Shown: positions 36,167 to 46,091 of the stretch, one piece after another
Numbering within the stretch: the stretch's first letter is position 1
Layout of the letters: every line of letters begins with the position of its first letter
DNA from: Agarivorans aestuarii
GTDB lineage: Bacteria; Pseudomonadota; Gammaproteobacteria; Enterobacterales; Celerinatantimonadaceae
Assembly: GCF_019670125.1 (NCBI RefSeq)
Contig: NZ_AP023033.1
Coordinates: 1,558,501 to 1,622,500 of the forward strand
Direction of reading: 5' to 3'
Length of the DNA: 64,000 nucleotides
Position numbers and translations under genes: made by a program
The notes under the pieces: generated by a model
Told to the model about the DNA's origin: nothing
The model's database searches: none
Seen by the model: only the letters and a program-made list of their open reading frames with translations

Positions 36167-37201
36167 TTAATTAGCGATTTTCTGTTTTATCTTTTCCAGT
36201 AAAATCCCTTTTAGCTGTTGAGTCTTGGGTTTGTTATTGAGTGTCCAAGGTATCGGCCTAACTTGCTCCATGGTTTTGAAACCAAGACGGGCAGTAAGCA
36301 AACCAGCACCAATGCCTTGCGCTGCTTTGGCAGATAACTTGGCAGTAAGTTCTGCGCCCAATAGGTCACTACCTACATCTGCTACAACTTCGCTCGCTGC
36401 AGCGTAAATCATGTTAGCGAATACTTGTTTGATAAGCCGAATTCGGCTTAAGTAACCCAGTTCTATACCATAAATTTTGGCAACGGCTTCAATCATTTTA
36501 ATGTTGCGCCAAAAGATAATTAGCATATCGACTAGCGCTAAGGGACTGATTGCAACCAATACTGCCGCTTCGCTAGACCATTTGCTAATCACTTGTTTGG
36601 CGCGATTATCTAAAGGGCTTAATACGGTTTCGCTGTATAAGCTTACGATCTCTTTGCTGGTATGGCTGTCACTTAGCCAATTCTTCCAGCTCAAGTATTC
36701 TTGGCTGTCGGTTAAGCCTTGTAGTTTGGCCAGCTTTTCACAGTAGGCTTTAGCTTTTGAACCATCACTGCTTTCTTGGTCAAGTAAGGCTGCGCCTAAT
36801 TGGTGTTCTTTTTGATAGTGTTTTAGGCGGCGTAGTTTGGCTAGTTCTCTAAAGCTTATTGCTCCTAAACCCATCACAATGCTGGCTAATACTGCGCTAT
36901 ATATTGCTGCGCGAGTTGGCGAGCTTTGCCAAAGTTCACTAAGGCTTAGCGCCATTTCTCCAAAGGCGATAACTAAGGCGGCGCTAAAGCCGTATTTTAA
37001 CCAAGGGCTGGCTTTTATCGGATGCAGTTCAATGTCTAGAGGTTCTAATTGCTCTTGAATGTCGTCTTCTTGCCAATTGAGTTCTTCATCGAGCACTTGT
37101 TTACTGGCCAGTGGGGCTGGCTTGCCTTGTGTCTCTTCAGCTTTATCATTTGGGATTTCATCGGTATGCAGCACTTGGCGCTGCTTTATTGGGGTATTCA
37201 T
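36167..37201 (-). CDS. ycjF: YcjF-family (DUF697/TIGR01620) inner-membrane protein
   Basis: A 344-residue protein: acidic N-terminal third, two membrane segments around residues 70-115 (YGFSAALVIAFGEMALSL; IYSAVLASIVMGLGAISF), and the DUF697 domain with RLGYLSRIRLIKQVFANMIYAAASEVVADVGSDLLG-like helices. In enterobacteria ycjF follows ycjX in the phage-shock regulon. Here too it overlaps ycjX by four bases, so the pair is conserved. I saw no sigma-54 promoter of the psp type upstream. Function unknown. Confidence 0.9.
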   Translation of the reverse strand: MNTPIKQRQVLHTDEIPNDKAEETQGKPAPLASKQVLDEELNWQEDDIQEQLEPLDIELHPIKASPWLKYGFSAALVIAFGEMALSLSELWQSSPTRAAIYSAVLASIVMGLGAISFRELAKLRRLKHYQKEHQLGAALLDQESSDGSKAKAYCEKLAKLQGLTDSQEYLSWKNWLSDSHTSKEIVSLYSETVLSPLDNRAKQVISKWSSEAAVLVAISPLALVDMLIIFWRNIKMIEAVAKIYGIELGYLSRIRLIKQVFANMIYAAASEVVADVGSDLLGAELTAKLSAKAAQGIGAGLLTARLGFKTMEQVRPIPWTLNNKPKTQQLKGILLEKIKQKIAN

Positions 37202-38628
37202 TTAAATTTATCTCCTAGCAAAAACTCAATCGCTTGGTCGATACGGTGATGAGGTAGAGCCTGATAAGGGCTGGTGATTGGCGCTTGAAAAGGACTAAAC
37301 TCGAAGCCTTGTTGCCGCCAAAAATCTTGCTTGGGTAACTGGCTAGGCACTTCACCAGGAAACAAAGTAGTTTGTTGCTGACTTTCTACATCACTTTGCA
37401 ATATACCTTTAATGGCAGAAATGCTTTCTCCATTCAGCTGGGCTTTACCGCTTTGTGTGGCTTTAATGGACGCTAAGGCCATTGTATCGGTAGTAATGCC
37501 TTCAAATTTCACATGGCGTTTGCCTTCAGCGACGACTTCACTTAGCAGTTGCACCAAGTTGTTGTGTTGATCGATGCTCACATGGTCGGCTTTAGTGGCG
37601 GCAAACAGCAGTTTGTCGATTTTGGGAGCAAACAAGCGGCGCAGTAAACTGGTTTTCCCATAGTTAAAGCTGTGAAGTATTTGGTTTACTGCTAACTGCA
37701 TATCGCAAAAACTATCGTGGCCGCTATTGAGAGGGCTTAAGCAATCCACCAGCACGATCTGTCGATCAAACTTGATAAAGTGCTGCTGGTAAAACTGCTT
37801 TACTACATGCTCTTTGTAGTATTCAAAACGTTGTTCTAACAAGCCTAGATATGATTGTTTATGTTGTTTTTTATCTTTGCTAGGACTATTTGCCAGCGCT
37901 GCTGGTAGCGGGAAAAATGCCAGCACTGGCGCACCCGCCAACTCACCAGGTAGTACAAATCGACCCGGCTGAATGTGGTGCATACCTAGTTGTTGTTTGC
38001 ATTGGTGCAAGTAGTCGGTGTAAGTATTGGCAATGTCGGCCATGCGATTTTCGTCGGCAGTGCTATGAATATCTAAGTCCTGCACCATAGTTTGCCAAGC
38101 ACTGGCGAGTTCGGTTTTGCGCGAGTCCTGCAAACTGCTTTCTATATGTTCGCACCATTGAGCATAACTTTGCTCCAGTAAGGGCAGATCAAGTAGCCAC
38201 TCGCCAGGGTAGTCAACAATGTCTAGGTTGAGTGTGGCGGTGTTGTTGAGCTTTCTCCACAGCATTGATTGTGGGGTATATCGCAACTTGAGGCGTATTT
38301 CACTTACCCCGTGAGTGGGCGAAGGCCAGCGTGGTGGCTGGGTGTGTAGCGCATCCATGCCACCTTGGTAATCAAAACTGGCAACATGTAAGTGCGGCTG
38401 CTGGGTGCGTTTAGCCCCTAAAAAACGGTGTTCACGGGCCAACTTCCATAAGGGCAGTTGGTGGTTTTCTGCACCCAATAGTAACTGATTGACTAGGGAG
38501 GTGATAAAGGCGGTTTTACCTGCGCCACTTAAGCCTGTTACCGCTAAACGCATGTGTTTATCCATAGTTAGCTTGGCTAGGTCATCGGCTTTCGTTTTAA
38601 CGCTAGATAGTCGAGATAAATTCATCAA
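37198..38628 (-). CDS. ycjX: YcjX-family (DUF463) GTP-binding protein
   Basis: A 476-residue P-loop NTPase: GLSGAGKTA at residues 32-40, LDIVDYPGEWLLDLPLL as the switch/G3 region, IVLVDCLSPLNSG and LLFAATKADHV (a TKxD-type G4 motif) further on. The family is a conserved stress-linked GTPase of unknown target. Slightly longer than E. coli YcjX. First gene of the ycjX-ycjF pair. Confidence 0.92.
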   Translation of the reverse strand: MMNLSRLSSVKTKADDLAKLTMDKHMRLAVTGLSGAGKTAFITSLVNQLLLGAENHQLPLWKLAREHRFLGAKRTQQPHLHVASFDYQGGMDALHTQPPRWPSPTHGVSEIRLKLRYTPQSMLWRKLNNTATLNLDIVDYPGEWLLDLPLLEQSYAQWCEHIESSLQDSRKTELASAWQTMVQDLDIHSTADENRMADIANTYTDYLHQCKQQLGMHHIQPGRFVLPGELAGAPVLAFFPLPAALANSPSKDKKQHKQSYLGLLEQRFEYYKEHVVKQFYQQHFIKFDRQIVLVDCLSPLNSGHDSFCDMQLAVNQILHSFNYGKTSLLRRLFAPKIDKLLFAATKADHVSIDQHNNLVQLLSEVVAEGKRHVKFEGITTDTMALASIKATQSGKAQLNGESISAIKGILQSDVESQQQTTLFPGEVPSQLPKQDFWRQQGFEFSPFQAPITSPYQALPHHRIDQAIEFLLGDKFK

Positions 38629-39612
38629 TGAAACTACAACCTTTTATGGGTGAACACGAGGGCCTGTTGGCCTTTCTCGGTGGAACTTATTGTTCTAGGG
38701 AATATCGTTTTAGGCTCATTGCTGCAGCGTTATTGGCTTCTCACTTAGGCTAACTGCAGTTCAAAGCCTCGGCCTTGTATAAATAATTCAGCTAAGTGCT
38801 ACAAAAATCAGCTCGAAACATCAACAGACCTTAATAATATCAGGGCGTATCGCGCAATATTCAAGCTAGGGGGCAATCCTTAGACTGTTGCTGGTTTTCG
38901 CCTAGGTCCTAATGTAGCAAAGTTTGGCTGGAGCCAAGATTAAACTTTGTTCATCTAAGGGCTTGTAAGCCGCTAATGATGTTTCCTTGCTAGCCTTTCA
39001 GCCGCACCCTACTGATTTAATTTTATAGCGAAGATAAATAAATAGTGGGAATAGTATTTAAAATTTGAAAAGAGAAAGGAGCTAGCGATTTACAATATTT
39101 ATACATGTTAAAAATATTGTATGATTAGCTGTATTTAATAAGCAGTAAAAGCTTTTTTAATTGATTCACTCGTTTTTCCTTAGGTAATATAAAATAATCT
39201 CCAGCTATAATAAGCACTTTCGTCACACTTTAGAATATCTCTTTCCCTCTTCGTTGACACTCACTGATATGTCAGTAAATTACCTGAAGTTGATGTTTTG
39301 TTGATGTTATCGGCGTCGATAAGGCAGTAAACGCAAAGAGTTATAAACTCTCAATTAGCCACAAGGACCAGTGATGCAGCGATAAAATAGTGGAGATCTC
39401 CGCAATGAGGATTTTATGACTTAGCTTCTAAACAAGATTACAGAACAGGTTATTACTGTTCATCTATAAGTAACAAGTAAAGTTTAGAGCTAAGAAATAA
39501 TGTATTAATTGCTTCCGTTGTTTTAAACGAAGCTGTAACAACATAATTTAATTCCATAAATTGGTCTTTGTGTTCATTAAATATAGTAATCATGGGAAAG
39601 GATTTACTAATA
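38629..39612. other. Large intergenic region upstream of the amylase gene
   Basis: About 980 bases without a credible gene. It contains the ycjX promoter side, an inverted repeat at 38918-38949 (CAAAGTTTGGCT against AGCCAA plus AAACTTTG with a 4-base bulge), TTATCG-GCGT-CGATAA at 39308-39323, and the palindrome GGAGATCTCC near 39393. The latter half is AT-rich and probably carries the amylase promoter. I found no MalT or CRP box that I would defend. Confidence 0.45.
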
Positions 39613-41325
39613 ATGAAATACAAAACTAAAGCGAATGCTATAAATACGTGTCTATTAGGTACTTCATTAGCTGTATTTTCACAGCTGGCCAGTGCCGATG
39701 TTATTTTACATGCCTTTGATTGGCGATATTCAGAGGTAGCCGAAAAGGCAGCTGAAATCGCAGATATTGGTTACACAAATGTCTTAGTCGCGCCGCCATT
39801 AAAATCTGATAGTAGTAACACCCAGTGGTGGGCACGCTATCAGCCACAAGATTATCGAGTCATCGATAACAACCGCGGTAACAAAGAAGATTTCCAAAAC
39901 ATGATTAATGCTTTGAAAGCGCACGGAGTTAATACCTATGCTGACATCGTAATTAATCAGATGGCCAATGAGCGTGGAAACTCTACCTACTTCCCAGGCA
40001 GCGATACTCTTAACAACTATGCAAGTAACAGTGATTACTGGAATAGACAAAAGCTGTTTGGTGATTTAAATAATAACCTGTTTTCTCCTGGTGATTTTCA
40101 TGCAGGCTTCTGTATCACCAATTGGACAGATGTTTGGGAGTCAATGAATGGCCGTATTTGCGGTGGTAATGGCGACCCGGGTTTACCAGATTTAGACCCT
40201 AATGACTGGGTTCGTGCACAGCAAAAAAGCTATGTTCAAGCCATTAAGAGCATGGGGGTTACTGGCTTTCGAATTGATGCTGCCAAACACATGACCACCT
40301 GGCATATCAACCAAGTGTTCGACGCTAACATCAAGCAAGATATGTATTTATTTGGTGAAATTATCACTGGTGCTGGTGCAGGTAACGCTGATTACGATAC
40401 CTTCTTAGAACCTTACCTACGTGAAACCTCGCATAGCGCTTATGATTTCCCACTACTGAAAACGTTACGTGATGCCTTTGATGTTAATGGTAGCTTAGAA
40501 GCCTTAGCTAACCCTAAGTCTTGGGGCGGAGCGATTGATGGTATTCGAGCTCTTACCTTTACCATTACCCACGACATCCCAAGTAATGACGGCTTCCGCT
40601 ACCAGATTATGAGCGAAGCTAATGAACACCTTGCTTACGCTTATATTATGGGTCGCCAAGAGGGTGTGCCAATGGTATTTAGTGATGCAACCGGTGTTGA
40701 TAATGGCCGTTGGGTTAATGATTACAAACAAGACAACCTAAAAGCTATGGTTAAATTCCACAATGGCGTTCAAGGTGCAGACGAAGAAGTACTGTATACC
40801 GACCAATGTGCCATTGTTTTGCGTCGCGGTGATGCTGGCGTGCTTGGTATTAACAAATGTGGCTATGCCAAAGACATTAGTATTAACGCGAGTAATTTAA
40901 ACAGCGCTAAAAACTATGTTGATGTATTCACTGGTTCAAGCTTTAAGGTTAACAGCTCTTACTACACCGTTAATGTGCCTGCTGGCTCAGCAAGAATGTG
41001 GTTAGCTGATGGGAGTGTTGGCCCAACAGATGAGGTTGACGTTAGCTTCACTTGTAATAACGGCTATACCAATATGGGCGATAGCGTTTACGCTGTGGGT
41101 AATAATGCGGCTCTAGGTAACTGGCAAGCAGCGAGTGCTGTGCTTCTTAGCCCTACAAGTTACCCAAGCTGGACTGCTACCATCAAGCTTCCTCAGGCGA
41201 CCGACATTGAATGGAAATGTATAATTCGTAACGAAACTGACCCTAGCAATGTTATTCAGTGGCAATCGGGTGCTAACAACGCGGTGAACACCGCTAATGG
41301 TGCTTCAACTGCAGGTAGCTTTTAA
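39613..41325 (+). CDS. Secreted alpha-amylase, GH13 with C-terminal CBM20
   Basis: A 570-residue exported enzyme. Signal peptide 1-28 (cleavage ASA before DV). GH13 regions: I DIVINQMAN (111-119), II GFRIDAAKH with nucleophile D222, III FGEIITG with acid E249, IV TITHD with H320/D321. In region I the normally conserved histidine is Gln116. From about residue 475 comes a CBM20 starch-binding domain (VDVSFTCNNGYTNMGDSVYAVG...LGNW). It hydrolyses starch or glycogen outside the cell. ATG 39613 is chosen because the signal peptide begins there and AAAGGA lies 11 bases upstream; in-frame ATGs at 39568 and 39592 are less likely. Confidence 0.93.
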   Translation: MKYKTKANAINTCLLGTSLAVFSQLASADVILHAFDWRYSEVAEKAAEIADIGYTNVLVAPPLKSDSSNTQWWARYQPQDYRVIDNNRGNKEDFQNMINALKAHGVNTYADIVINQMANERGNSTYFPGSDTLNNYASNSDYWNRQKLFGDLNNNLFSPGDFHAGFCITNWTDVWESMNGRICGGNGDPGLPDLDPNDWVRAQQKSYVQAIKSMGVTGFRIDAAKHMTTWHINQVFDANIKQDMYLFGEIITGAGAGNADYDTFLEPYLRETSHSAYDFPLLKTLRDAFDVNGSLEALANPKSWGGAIDGIRALTFTITHDIPSNDGFRYQIMSEANEHLAYAYIMGRQEGVPMVFSDATGVDNGRWVNDYKQDNLKAMVKFHNGVQGADEEVLYTDQCAIVLRRGDAGVLGINKCGYAKDISINASNLNSAKNYVDVFTGSSFKVNSSYYTVNVPAGSARMWLADGSVGPTDEVDVSFTCNNGYTNMGDSVYAVGNNAALGNWQAASAVLLSPTSYPSWTATIKLPQATDIEWKCIIRNETDPSNVIQWQSGANNAVNTANGASTAGSF

Positions 41326-41393
41326 ACCAAGGCTTGCTTTGTAGTACTACTGTACCGCTAGTCAAAGCTATGGCTAGGCAGTAGCTAAAAAAC

Positions 41394-41429
41394 AAATCCG
41401 AGTGTAGTTCATTACACTCGGATTTTTTG
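41394..41429 (+). terminator. Intrinsic terminator after the amylase gene
   Basis: AAATCCGAGTGTA pairs with TACACTCGGATTT (13 bp, 6-base loop) and is followed by a T-run. It shares the TCCGAGTG/CACTCGGA core and a GTT in the loop with the hairpin after secF. Confidence 0.85.
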
Positions 41430-41464
41430 TTACTCAGCATTGCTATTTTGTCGTTGTTGCTTAA

Positions 41465-42664
41465 TCACGAGTTGCTCGCTTTTGCTGACTTAGCGTTAAG
41501 TAACAATAGCGGAATGGCCAGCGCAGATAAGCCGCCCATAATTAAAAAAAAGATCCCCGAACCCATTGGCTTATACAAGGCACTACTTAGGAAGGTGAGT
41601 AGGGCGGTTCCCATATTTAGCGCAATAGCCGAGTACAATGCCTGCAGCGGGATAGCTTGAGAACTTGGTGCTTCTGATGCTATGTACTTGATCGCAGCGA
41701 GTTGGGTAAGTGCAAAAGTTAAGGCGTGCAAGCCTTGCGATAGCATCATCAGTGGTAATACTTCGGTGCTACCAAAAATACCCCAACGGACAACCCCGCC
41801 CACTGCCGCAAGCAAAAACATTTTGTTGGCATTCCAGCTTTTAAACCATTTACTGCCAAAGATAAGAATGCTCATTTCTAATGCCACACCGATAGACCAT
41901 AGATAACCAATGGTCGATTCTGCATAGCCAATACTTTTCCAGTAAAGCGTGCTGTAGGCATAATAAGCCGCATGTGAGCCCTGAATTAAGGCGCTTACCA
42001 GCACAAACTTAAGTGCGTGTGCTTGTTTAAGCACTGGCCATAGCTTGCTGCTTACTGGCTCTCCTTCATGGTCTTCATCGACCAACGGGCTTGCCGGCGT
42101 GAGCAGGCTTAAACCCCACATCACCACCAGTGAAGCAAGCGTTGCATATAGAATGAGTGAGTGAGAGTAGTAGGTGAGGCCAAGACCCAATAGGGTAGAA
42201 GAGACAATAAAGGCGATTGAGCCAAACACGCGAACGCGGCCGTAATCTAGCTGTAGTTGGCTTACCCATTTGGTGGCCACTGCATCACCCAAAGGAATAA
42301 GGGTGGCAATAAAAAAGTTGGCGGCTAGTGTGAGTAGCGTTAACCAAAAGTAGCCGTTTAACCAGCATAGGCTCGCGACAACCAAGATACTGGCAAAGCT
42401 TACATAACGAATACCAGGTAATAAGTGTTTGGCTGATTTTATTCGCGGCATAAGTAATACATTGCCAAGAAAACGGGCCAGCATACTGAAGCCGAGTAAC
42501 ATGCCTATTTGGCTTGGATCTAAGCCTTCGCTTTCAAGCCACAGCGCCCAAAAAGGCAAAAAGATCCCCCAGGCAAAGAACAATCCTGAAAAATATAAAC
42601 TAATCCAACTGGCTGCTTTAGGTTTAAACACACTACCGAACCTTGTACTGCAATATGGCGGCAT
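41465..42664 (-). CDS. hcaT: HcaT-like MFS transporter
   Basis: A 399-residue MFS protein matching E. coli HcaT block by block: FFAWGIFLPFWALWLESEGL, FSMLARFLGNVLLMPRI, LDYGRVRVFGSIAFIV, LIQGSHAAYYAYSTLYWKSIGY, TIGYLWSIGVALEMSIL and VVRWGIFGSTEVLPLM. HcaT is the putative 3-phenylpropionate importer, but orthologues often occur without the degradation genes, as here, so the substrate is uncertain. I use ATG 42664 (AAGG six bases upstream); an in-frame TTG at 42682 precedes it. Confidence 0.88.
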   Translation of the reverse strand: MPPYCSTRFGSVFKPKAASWISLYFSGLFFAWGIFLPFWALWLESEGLDPSQIGMLLGFSMLARFLGNVLLMPRIKSAKHLLPGIRYVSFASILVVASLCWLNGYFWLTLLTLAANFFIATLIPLGDAVATKWVSQLQLDYGRVRVFGSIAFIVSSTLLGLGLTYYSHSLILYATLASLVVMWGLSLLTPASPLVDEDHEGEPVSSKLWPVLKQAHALKFVLVSALIQGSHAAYYAYSTLYWKSIGYAESTIGYLWSIGVALEMSILIFGSKWFKSWNANKMFLLAAVGGVVRWGIFGSTEVLPLMMLSQGLHALTFALTQLAAIKYIASEAPSSQAIPLQALYSAIALNMGTALLTFLSSALYKPMGSGIFFLIMGGLSALAIPLLLLNAKSAKASNS

Positions 42665-42929
42665 TATAGCCTTTATCTCCAAATAACAAAGCGAATACTA
42701 AAGTGAAATCTGTCTTAGGGCGGATTAGTTGGGTGATGTTTATTTGATGCTTTTGTGTGGTCTGCTCAGTGCAGGCTGGGCGTGCCTTGCAAGTTAGTTC
42801 GTAACGCTAGTTTGCCAATAAATGTAAAACAATCATGCTAAAAATACTTTATTTATCAATTAATAAAACTGAAACCTGCGGTCTCTATGGTGTAGTCGAT
42901 TTTTACACTACCTTAACTTAGAGATTGAA

Positions 42930-45101
42930 ATGGATAATCATTTTCCGCTGAATAAACTGCTGCTTGCATCAGCCATTACCGTGAGCTTGACTGCATGTTG
43001 GGACAACTCCAGCAACAATTCTTACAATGAATTGGAGATGGAGCTTCGTTTGATGGAAACCACCGATTTGCACTCAAACATGAAGCCTTATAATTACTTC
43101 GCTTCTCCAAAAGACAATGCCTTGAGCCCTCAAGATTATGGCTTAGCTCGTACAGCGGTATTGATTAAGGAAGCGCGAGCAGAAGCGTTAAACAGCATGT
43201 TGTTTGACAACGGTGACTTGATTCAAGGTAGCCCGATGGGGGATTACGTTGCCAACTTAGGAGTCGCTTATCTCGAGCGAAACGTTCACCCGGTTTATAA
43301 GGCCATGAACTATCTAGGCTACGATGTGGGTAACATTGGTAATCATGAATTTAACTATGGACTCGATTACTTAGCCGCAGCAACTTCAGGCGCTAATTTC
43401 CCTTACATTAACGCTAACGTTTATCAGTTTGAAGGCAAACAACCAACCGATAATGTTGCTGTAGATACAGAGACTTGTGCGGTAGATATCGATAAACACT
43501 TTGCGGGGAACTACGCTGCATTTTTCGAGCAATTTGAACCTTACTTCACGCCTTATGAAATTCTTGAGCGTGATTTTACTGCTACAGATGGCGGCACTTA
43601 CACGGTTAAAGTTGGGGTAATTGGTTTCACTCCGCCTAATATTTTGAATTGGGATAAGCGCTACCTTGAATGTAAGGTGATGCTTGCTGATATTAAGATG
43701 ACTGCTGAGCACTATGTGCCAAAAATGAAAGCTGAAGGCGCTGATATCATCGTTGCTATTCCGCATTCTGGTTTGTCTGGCGGCGATCGAGATGAAGACT
43801 TTATGGACAACGCTTCTTGGCAGTTAGCGCAAGTAGACGGTATTGATGCCTTGATGTTTGGCCATGACCACAACAACTTCCCAACAACCAGCAATACCTA
43901 CGACGGTATGGAAGGTGTTGATGCGCCTAATGGCAAAATTTTTGGTAAACCCGCCGTAATGCCAGGCTTTTGGGGTAATCACCTTGGGGTGATCGATTTA
44001 ACCTTAAGAAGCTCTGACAGAGGTGAAACTTGGGCCGTTAAGTCGAGCAGCGCGAGTTTACGTTCACTAAAAGAGGACCCTTATCTGCAAGATGAAATGG
44101 TCAACTATTTAGTGAGTTCAGACCATGAAGGAACCATGGACTTCATGGCTGAAGAAATAGGCAATATTGATGAGCCAATTAACAGCTACTTTTCGGCCGT
44201 TGAGTCAGACATTTCTGTGCAAATCGTGAACGAAGCGCAATATTCTCAAGGCTTGTCTTGGCAAGATGATGGCGTGTTAGATTCAAGTATTACTATGTTG
44301 TCGGTATCTGCTCCCTTTAAAGGTGGTCGCGGAGGTCGCGAAGACTATACCAACATCGATGGTGATGCTTTAACTCGCGCGAGTGTGGCAGATCTTTACG
44401 TATTTGATAACAATACCCCTGCTGTACTTGAGTTGACAGTGGCCGATCTTATCGAGTGGATGGAAGTGATTGTTGCTCAGCAATACCAAACCGTTGCTGA
44501 AGAGGGTGACCGCTTATTGCACCAACAGTTCCGTAGCTACAACTTTGATGTGTTCTTTGGCGGCTTTGACGCCGATGGCGAGAGTCTTCTCACTTATAGC
44601 ATTGATGTTAGCCAAGCTCCTCGCTACCAAGTTAACGAAATAGGCGAGTTAGTCTACGATGCAAATGGTAACTTAATTCAAACGGACAGCCGCAGAATGA
44701 GTAACATTATGTATGCCGGTGAAGCGTTAGAAAATGACTTAACTAAAAAGCTTTATGTTGTAACAAATAACTACCGCGCGTCGCAAAGTTGGATGCCTGG
44801 TGTGGCAAACGCGCGCATTGCTCATGAAGATGAAGTGGATTCTAACCGCGATTTAGTGAACAACTACTTGAACGCAAAATCTGATGATCTTGCTGACCCT
44901 AATGACATATTAGAGTTTCCCAATGCGCATAGCTTTACGCTGGTAGGGCCAAGTGGAGTTACCGTAGAGTTTCTGTCTTCGCACCTAGAAGCGGCAGAGA
45001 GTTTTGCAAATACCTATTTGCCTCGGGTTACACCAACTCAAGAGTTTGACAACGTGGCAGACAATGAAGGCTTTAGGATATTTACCTATACTTTCGATTA
45101 A
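42930..45101 (+). CDS. 2',3'-cyclic-nucleotide phosphodiesterase / nucleotidase lipoprotein (CpdB-like)
   Basis: A 723-residue lipoprotein: lipobox LTAC with C23, then a calcineurin-type metallophosphatase with TTDLHSN (D46, H48), FDNGDLIQGS, GNIGNHEFNYGLDYL, VAIPHSGLSG and LMFGHDHNNFP, followed by a C-terminal 5'-nucleotidase domain (substrate-binding YNFDVFFGG, ITMLSVSAPFKGGRGGREDY). These are CpdB landmarks. It is longer than E. coli CpdB (647) and lipid-anchored rather than soluble periplasmic. It should release nucleosides and phosphate from 2',3'-cNMP and 3'-NMP outside the cytoplasm. Starts an isolated transcript with a terminator behind. Confidence 0.9.
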   Translation: MDNHFPLNKLLLASAITVSLTACWDNSSNNSYNELEMELRLMETTDLHSNMKPYNYFASPKDNALSPQDYGLARTAVLIKEARAEALNSMLFDNGDLIQGSPMGDYVANLGVAYLERNVHPVYKAMNYLGYDVGNIGNHEFNYGLDYLAAATSGANFPYINANVYQFEGKQPTDNVAVDTETCAVDIDKHFAGNYAAFFEQFEPYFTPYEILERDFTATDGGTYTVKVGVIGFTPPNILNWDKRYLECKVMLADIKMTAEHYVPKMKAEGADIIVAIPHSGLSGGDRDEDFMDNASWQLAQVDGIDALMFGHDHNNFPTTSNTYDGMEGVDAPNGKIFGKPAVMPGFWGNHLGVIDLTLRSSDRGETWAVKSSSASLRSLKEDPYLQDEMVNYLVSSDHEGTMDFMAEEIGNIDEPINSYFSAVESDISVQIVNEAQYSQGLSWQDDGVLDSSITMLSVSAPFKGGRGGREDYTNIDGDALTRASVADLYVFDNNTPAVLELTVADLIEWMEVIVAQQYQTVAEEGDRLLHQQFRSYNFDVFFGGFDADGESLLTYSIDVSQAPRYQVNEIGELVYDANGNLIQTDSRRMSNIMYAGEALENDLTKKLYVVTNNYRASQSWMPGVANARIAHEDEVDSNRDLVNNYLNAKSDDLADPNDILEFPNAHSFTLVGPSGVTVEFLSSHLEAAESFANTYLPRVTPTQEFDNVADNEGFRIFTYTFD

Positions 45102-45142
45102 GTTGATGTAAGCACTCAAAAGTTTGCTTGCAGTAATGACAC

Positions 45143-45169
45143 AAGGCGCACAACGGTGCGTCTTTTTTT
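45143..45169 (+). terminator. Intrinsic terminator after the cpdB-like gene
   Basis: A stem of about nine pairs (GGCGCAC against GTGCGTC plus flanking A-T pairs, loop AACG) followed by seven Ts. Confidence 0.9.
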
Positions 45170-45214
45170 GTCGGTCGGTTAAACAAGCCTAGTCTAATAT
45201 TAGTGGAGAACTTA

Positions 45215-45970
45215 TTGGTTAATTTTGATAAGTCCGCTAATCATAAGGAGTGGGGTATTCGTCAAATTGCGCTTGTTTTCTGTTTTCTATTTTGTTCTTC
45301 GGTCTTTGCCGAAGGCCCTTATAAGTACGCCGCTATTGAGCATCTATTTGAGCAAAAAGTTGGAATTGTTGTATTAACTGCGGTTTACAAAAAGCTGGGT
45401 TTAAGCATAGAGGTGAACCCTTTGCCAGCCAAGCGGGCCCAGTTAGAAGCATCAAATGGCATGCTTGATGGTGAAGTGATGCGAATATGGAGTTATGGGG
45501 AGCAGAACCCGCAATTGGTTCGTGTGCCAACACCTTATTATTCACTGAACACCACCGCGTTTTACTTAAGCGAACGAGCGCTAGCAATATCTACCTTGTC
45601 TGACTTAGAGCGATATAAATTGGTAGTAGTGAGAGGGGTTAAACATACTGCCGATGTTACTGCTAATCACAAGTATGTTGAGCAATTAAGTAGTACTGAC
45701 AAACTCCTAAGCTTTGTTCACCGAGGGCGAGCAGATGTGGCACTCACGAATAAAGTTGATGGTTTAGTCGCTTCGAAGCGATTAAAACTTAACGAACACA
45801 TCGCTTATTCGGCGCCGTTGGCGGTGTTCCCGCTTTATCATTATATTCATGAACGAGAGCGCCACTTAGTCGCGAAAGTGGATGAGGTAATTCAGGCGAT
45901 GCTTAGGTCTGGCGAGTTAGACCAAGTTATCGAACAAGCTGAACAACAGGTGCTGAATTTTGGCTACTAA
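45215..45970 (+). CDS. Periplasmic solute-binding (SBP_bac_3-like) protein
   Basis: About 251 residues: a signal peptide (IRQIALVFCFLFCSSVFA) and a two-lobed amino-acid-binding-type fold with NPLPAKRAQLEASNGMLDGEVMRIW and LLSFVHRGRADVALTNKVDG. It belongs to the group of stand-alone family 3 binding proteins common in marine gammaproteobacteria, with no permease nearby, so it may sense rather than transport. Start is TTG 45215 (GGAG six bases upstream) or GTG 45203. Ligand unknown. Confidence 0.75.
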   Translation: MVNFDKSANHKEWGIRQIALVFCFLFCSSVFAEGPYKYAAIEHLFEQKVGIVVLTAVYKKLGLSIEVNPLPAKRAQLEASNGMLDGEVMRIWSYGEQNPQLVRVPTPYYSLNTTAFYLSERALAISTLSDLERYKLVVVRGVKHTADVTANHKYVEQLSSTDKLLSFVHRGRADVALTNKVDGLVASKRLKLNEHIAYSAPLAVFPLYHYIHERERHLVAKVDEVIQAMLRSGELDQVIEQAEQQVLNFGY

Positions 45971-46091
45971 TCAAAAGGTGCTTGCTAATTTTACTGCTCA
46001 ACATTTCCTAATCTCTTATTTTGCAATTATCGGGTCGAGCCTATGATTCAATTAGGTTAAAGTTGCGATTAAAGGCTAGTGAGGAAACGTT

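Noticed and set aside
38918-38949. Inverted repeat in the ycjX-amylase gap as an intrinsic terminator
   Set aside because: It has a 4-base bulge and only a 2-base inner loop, and lies nearly 300 bases from any gene end.
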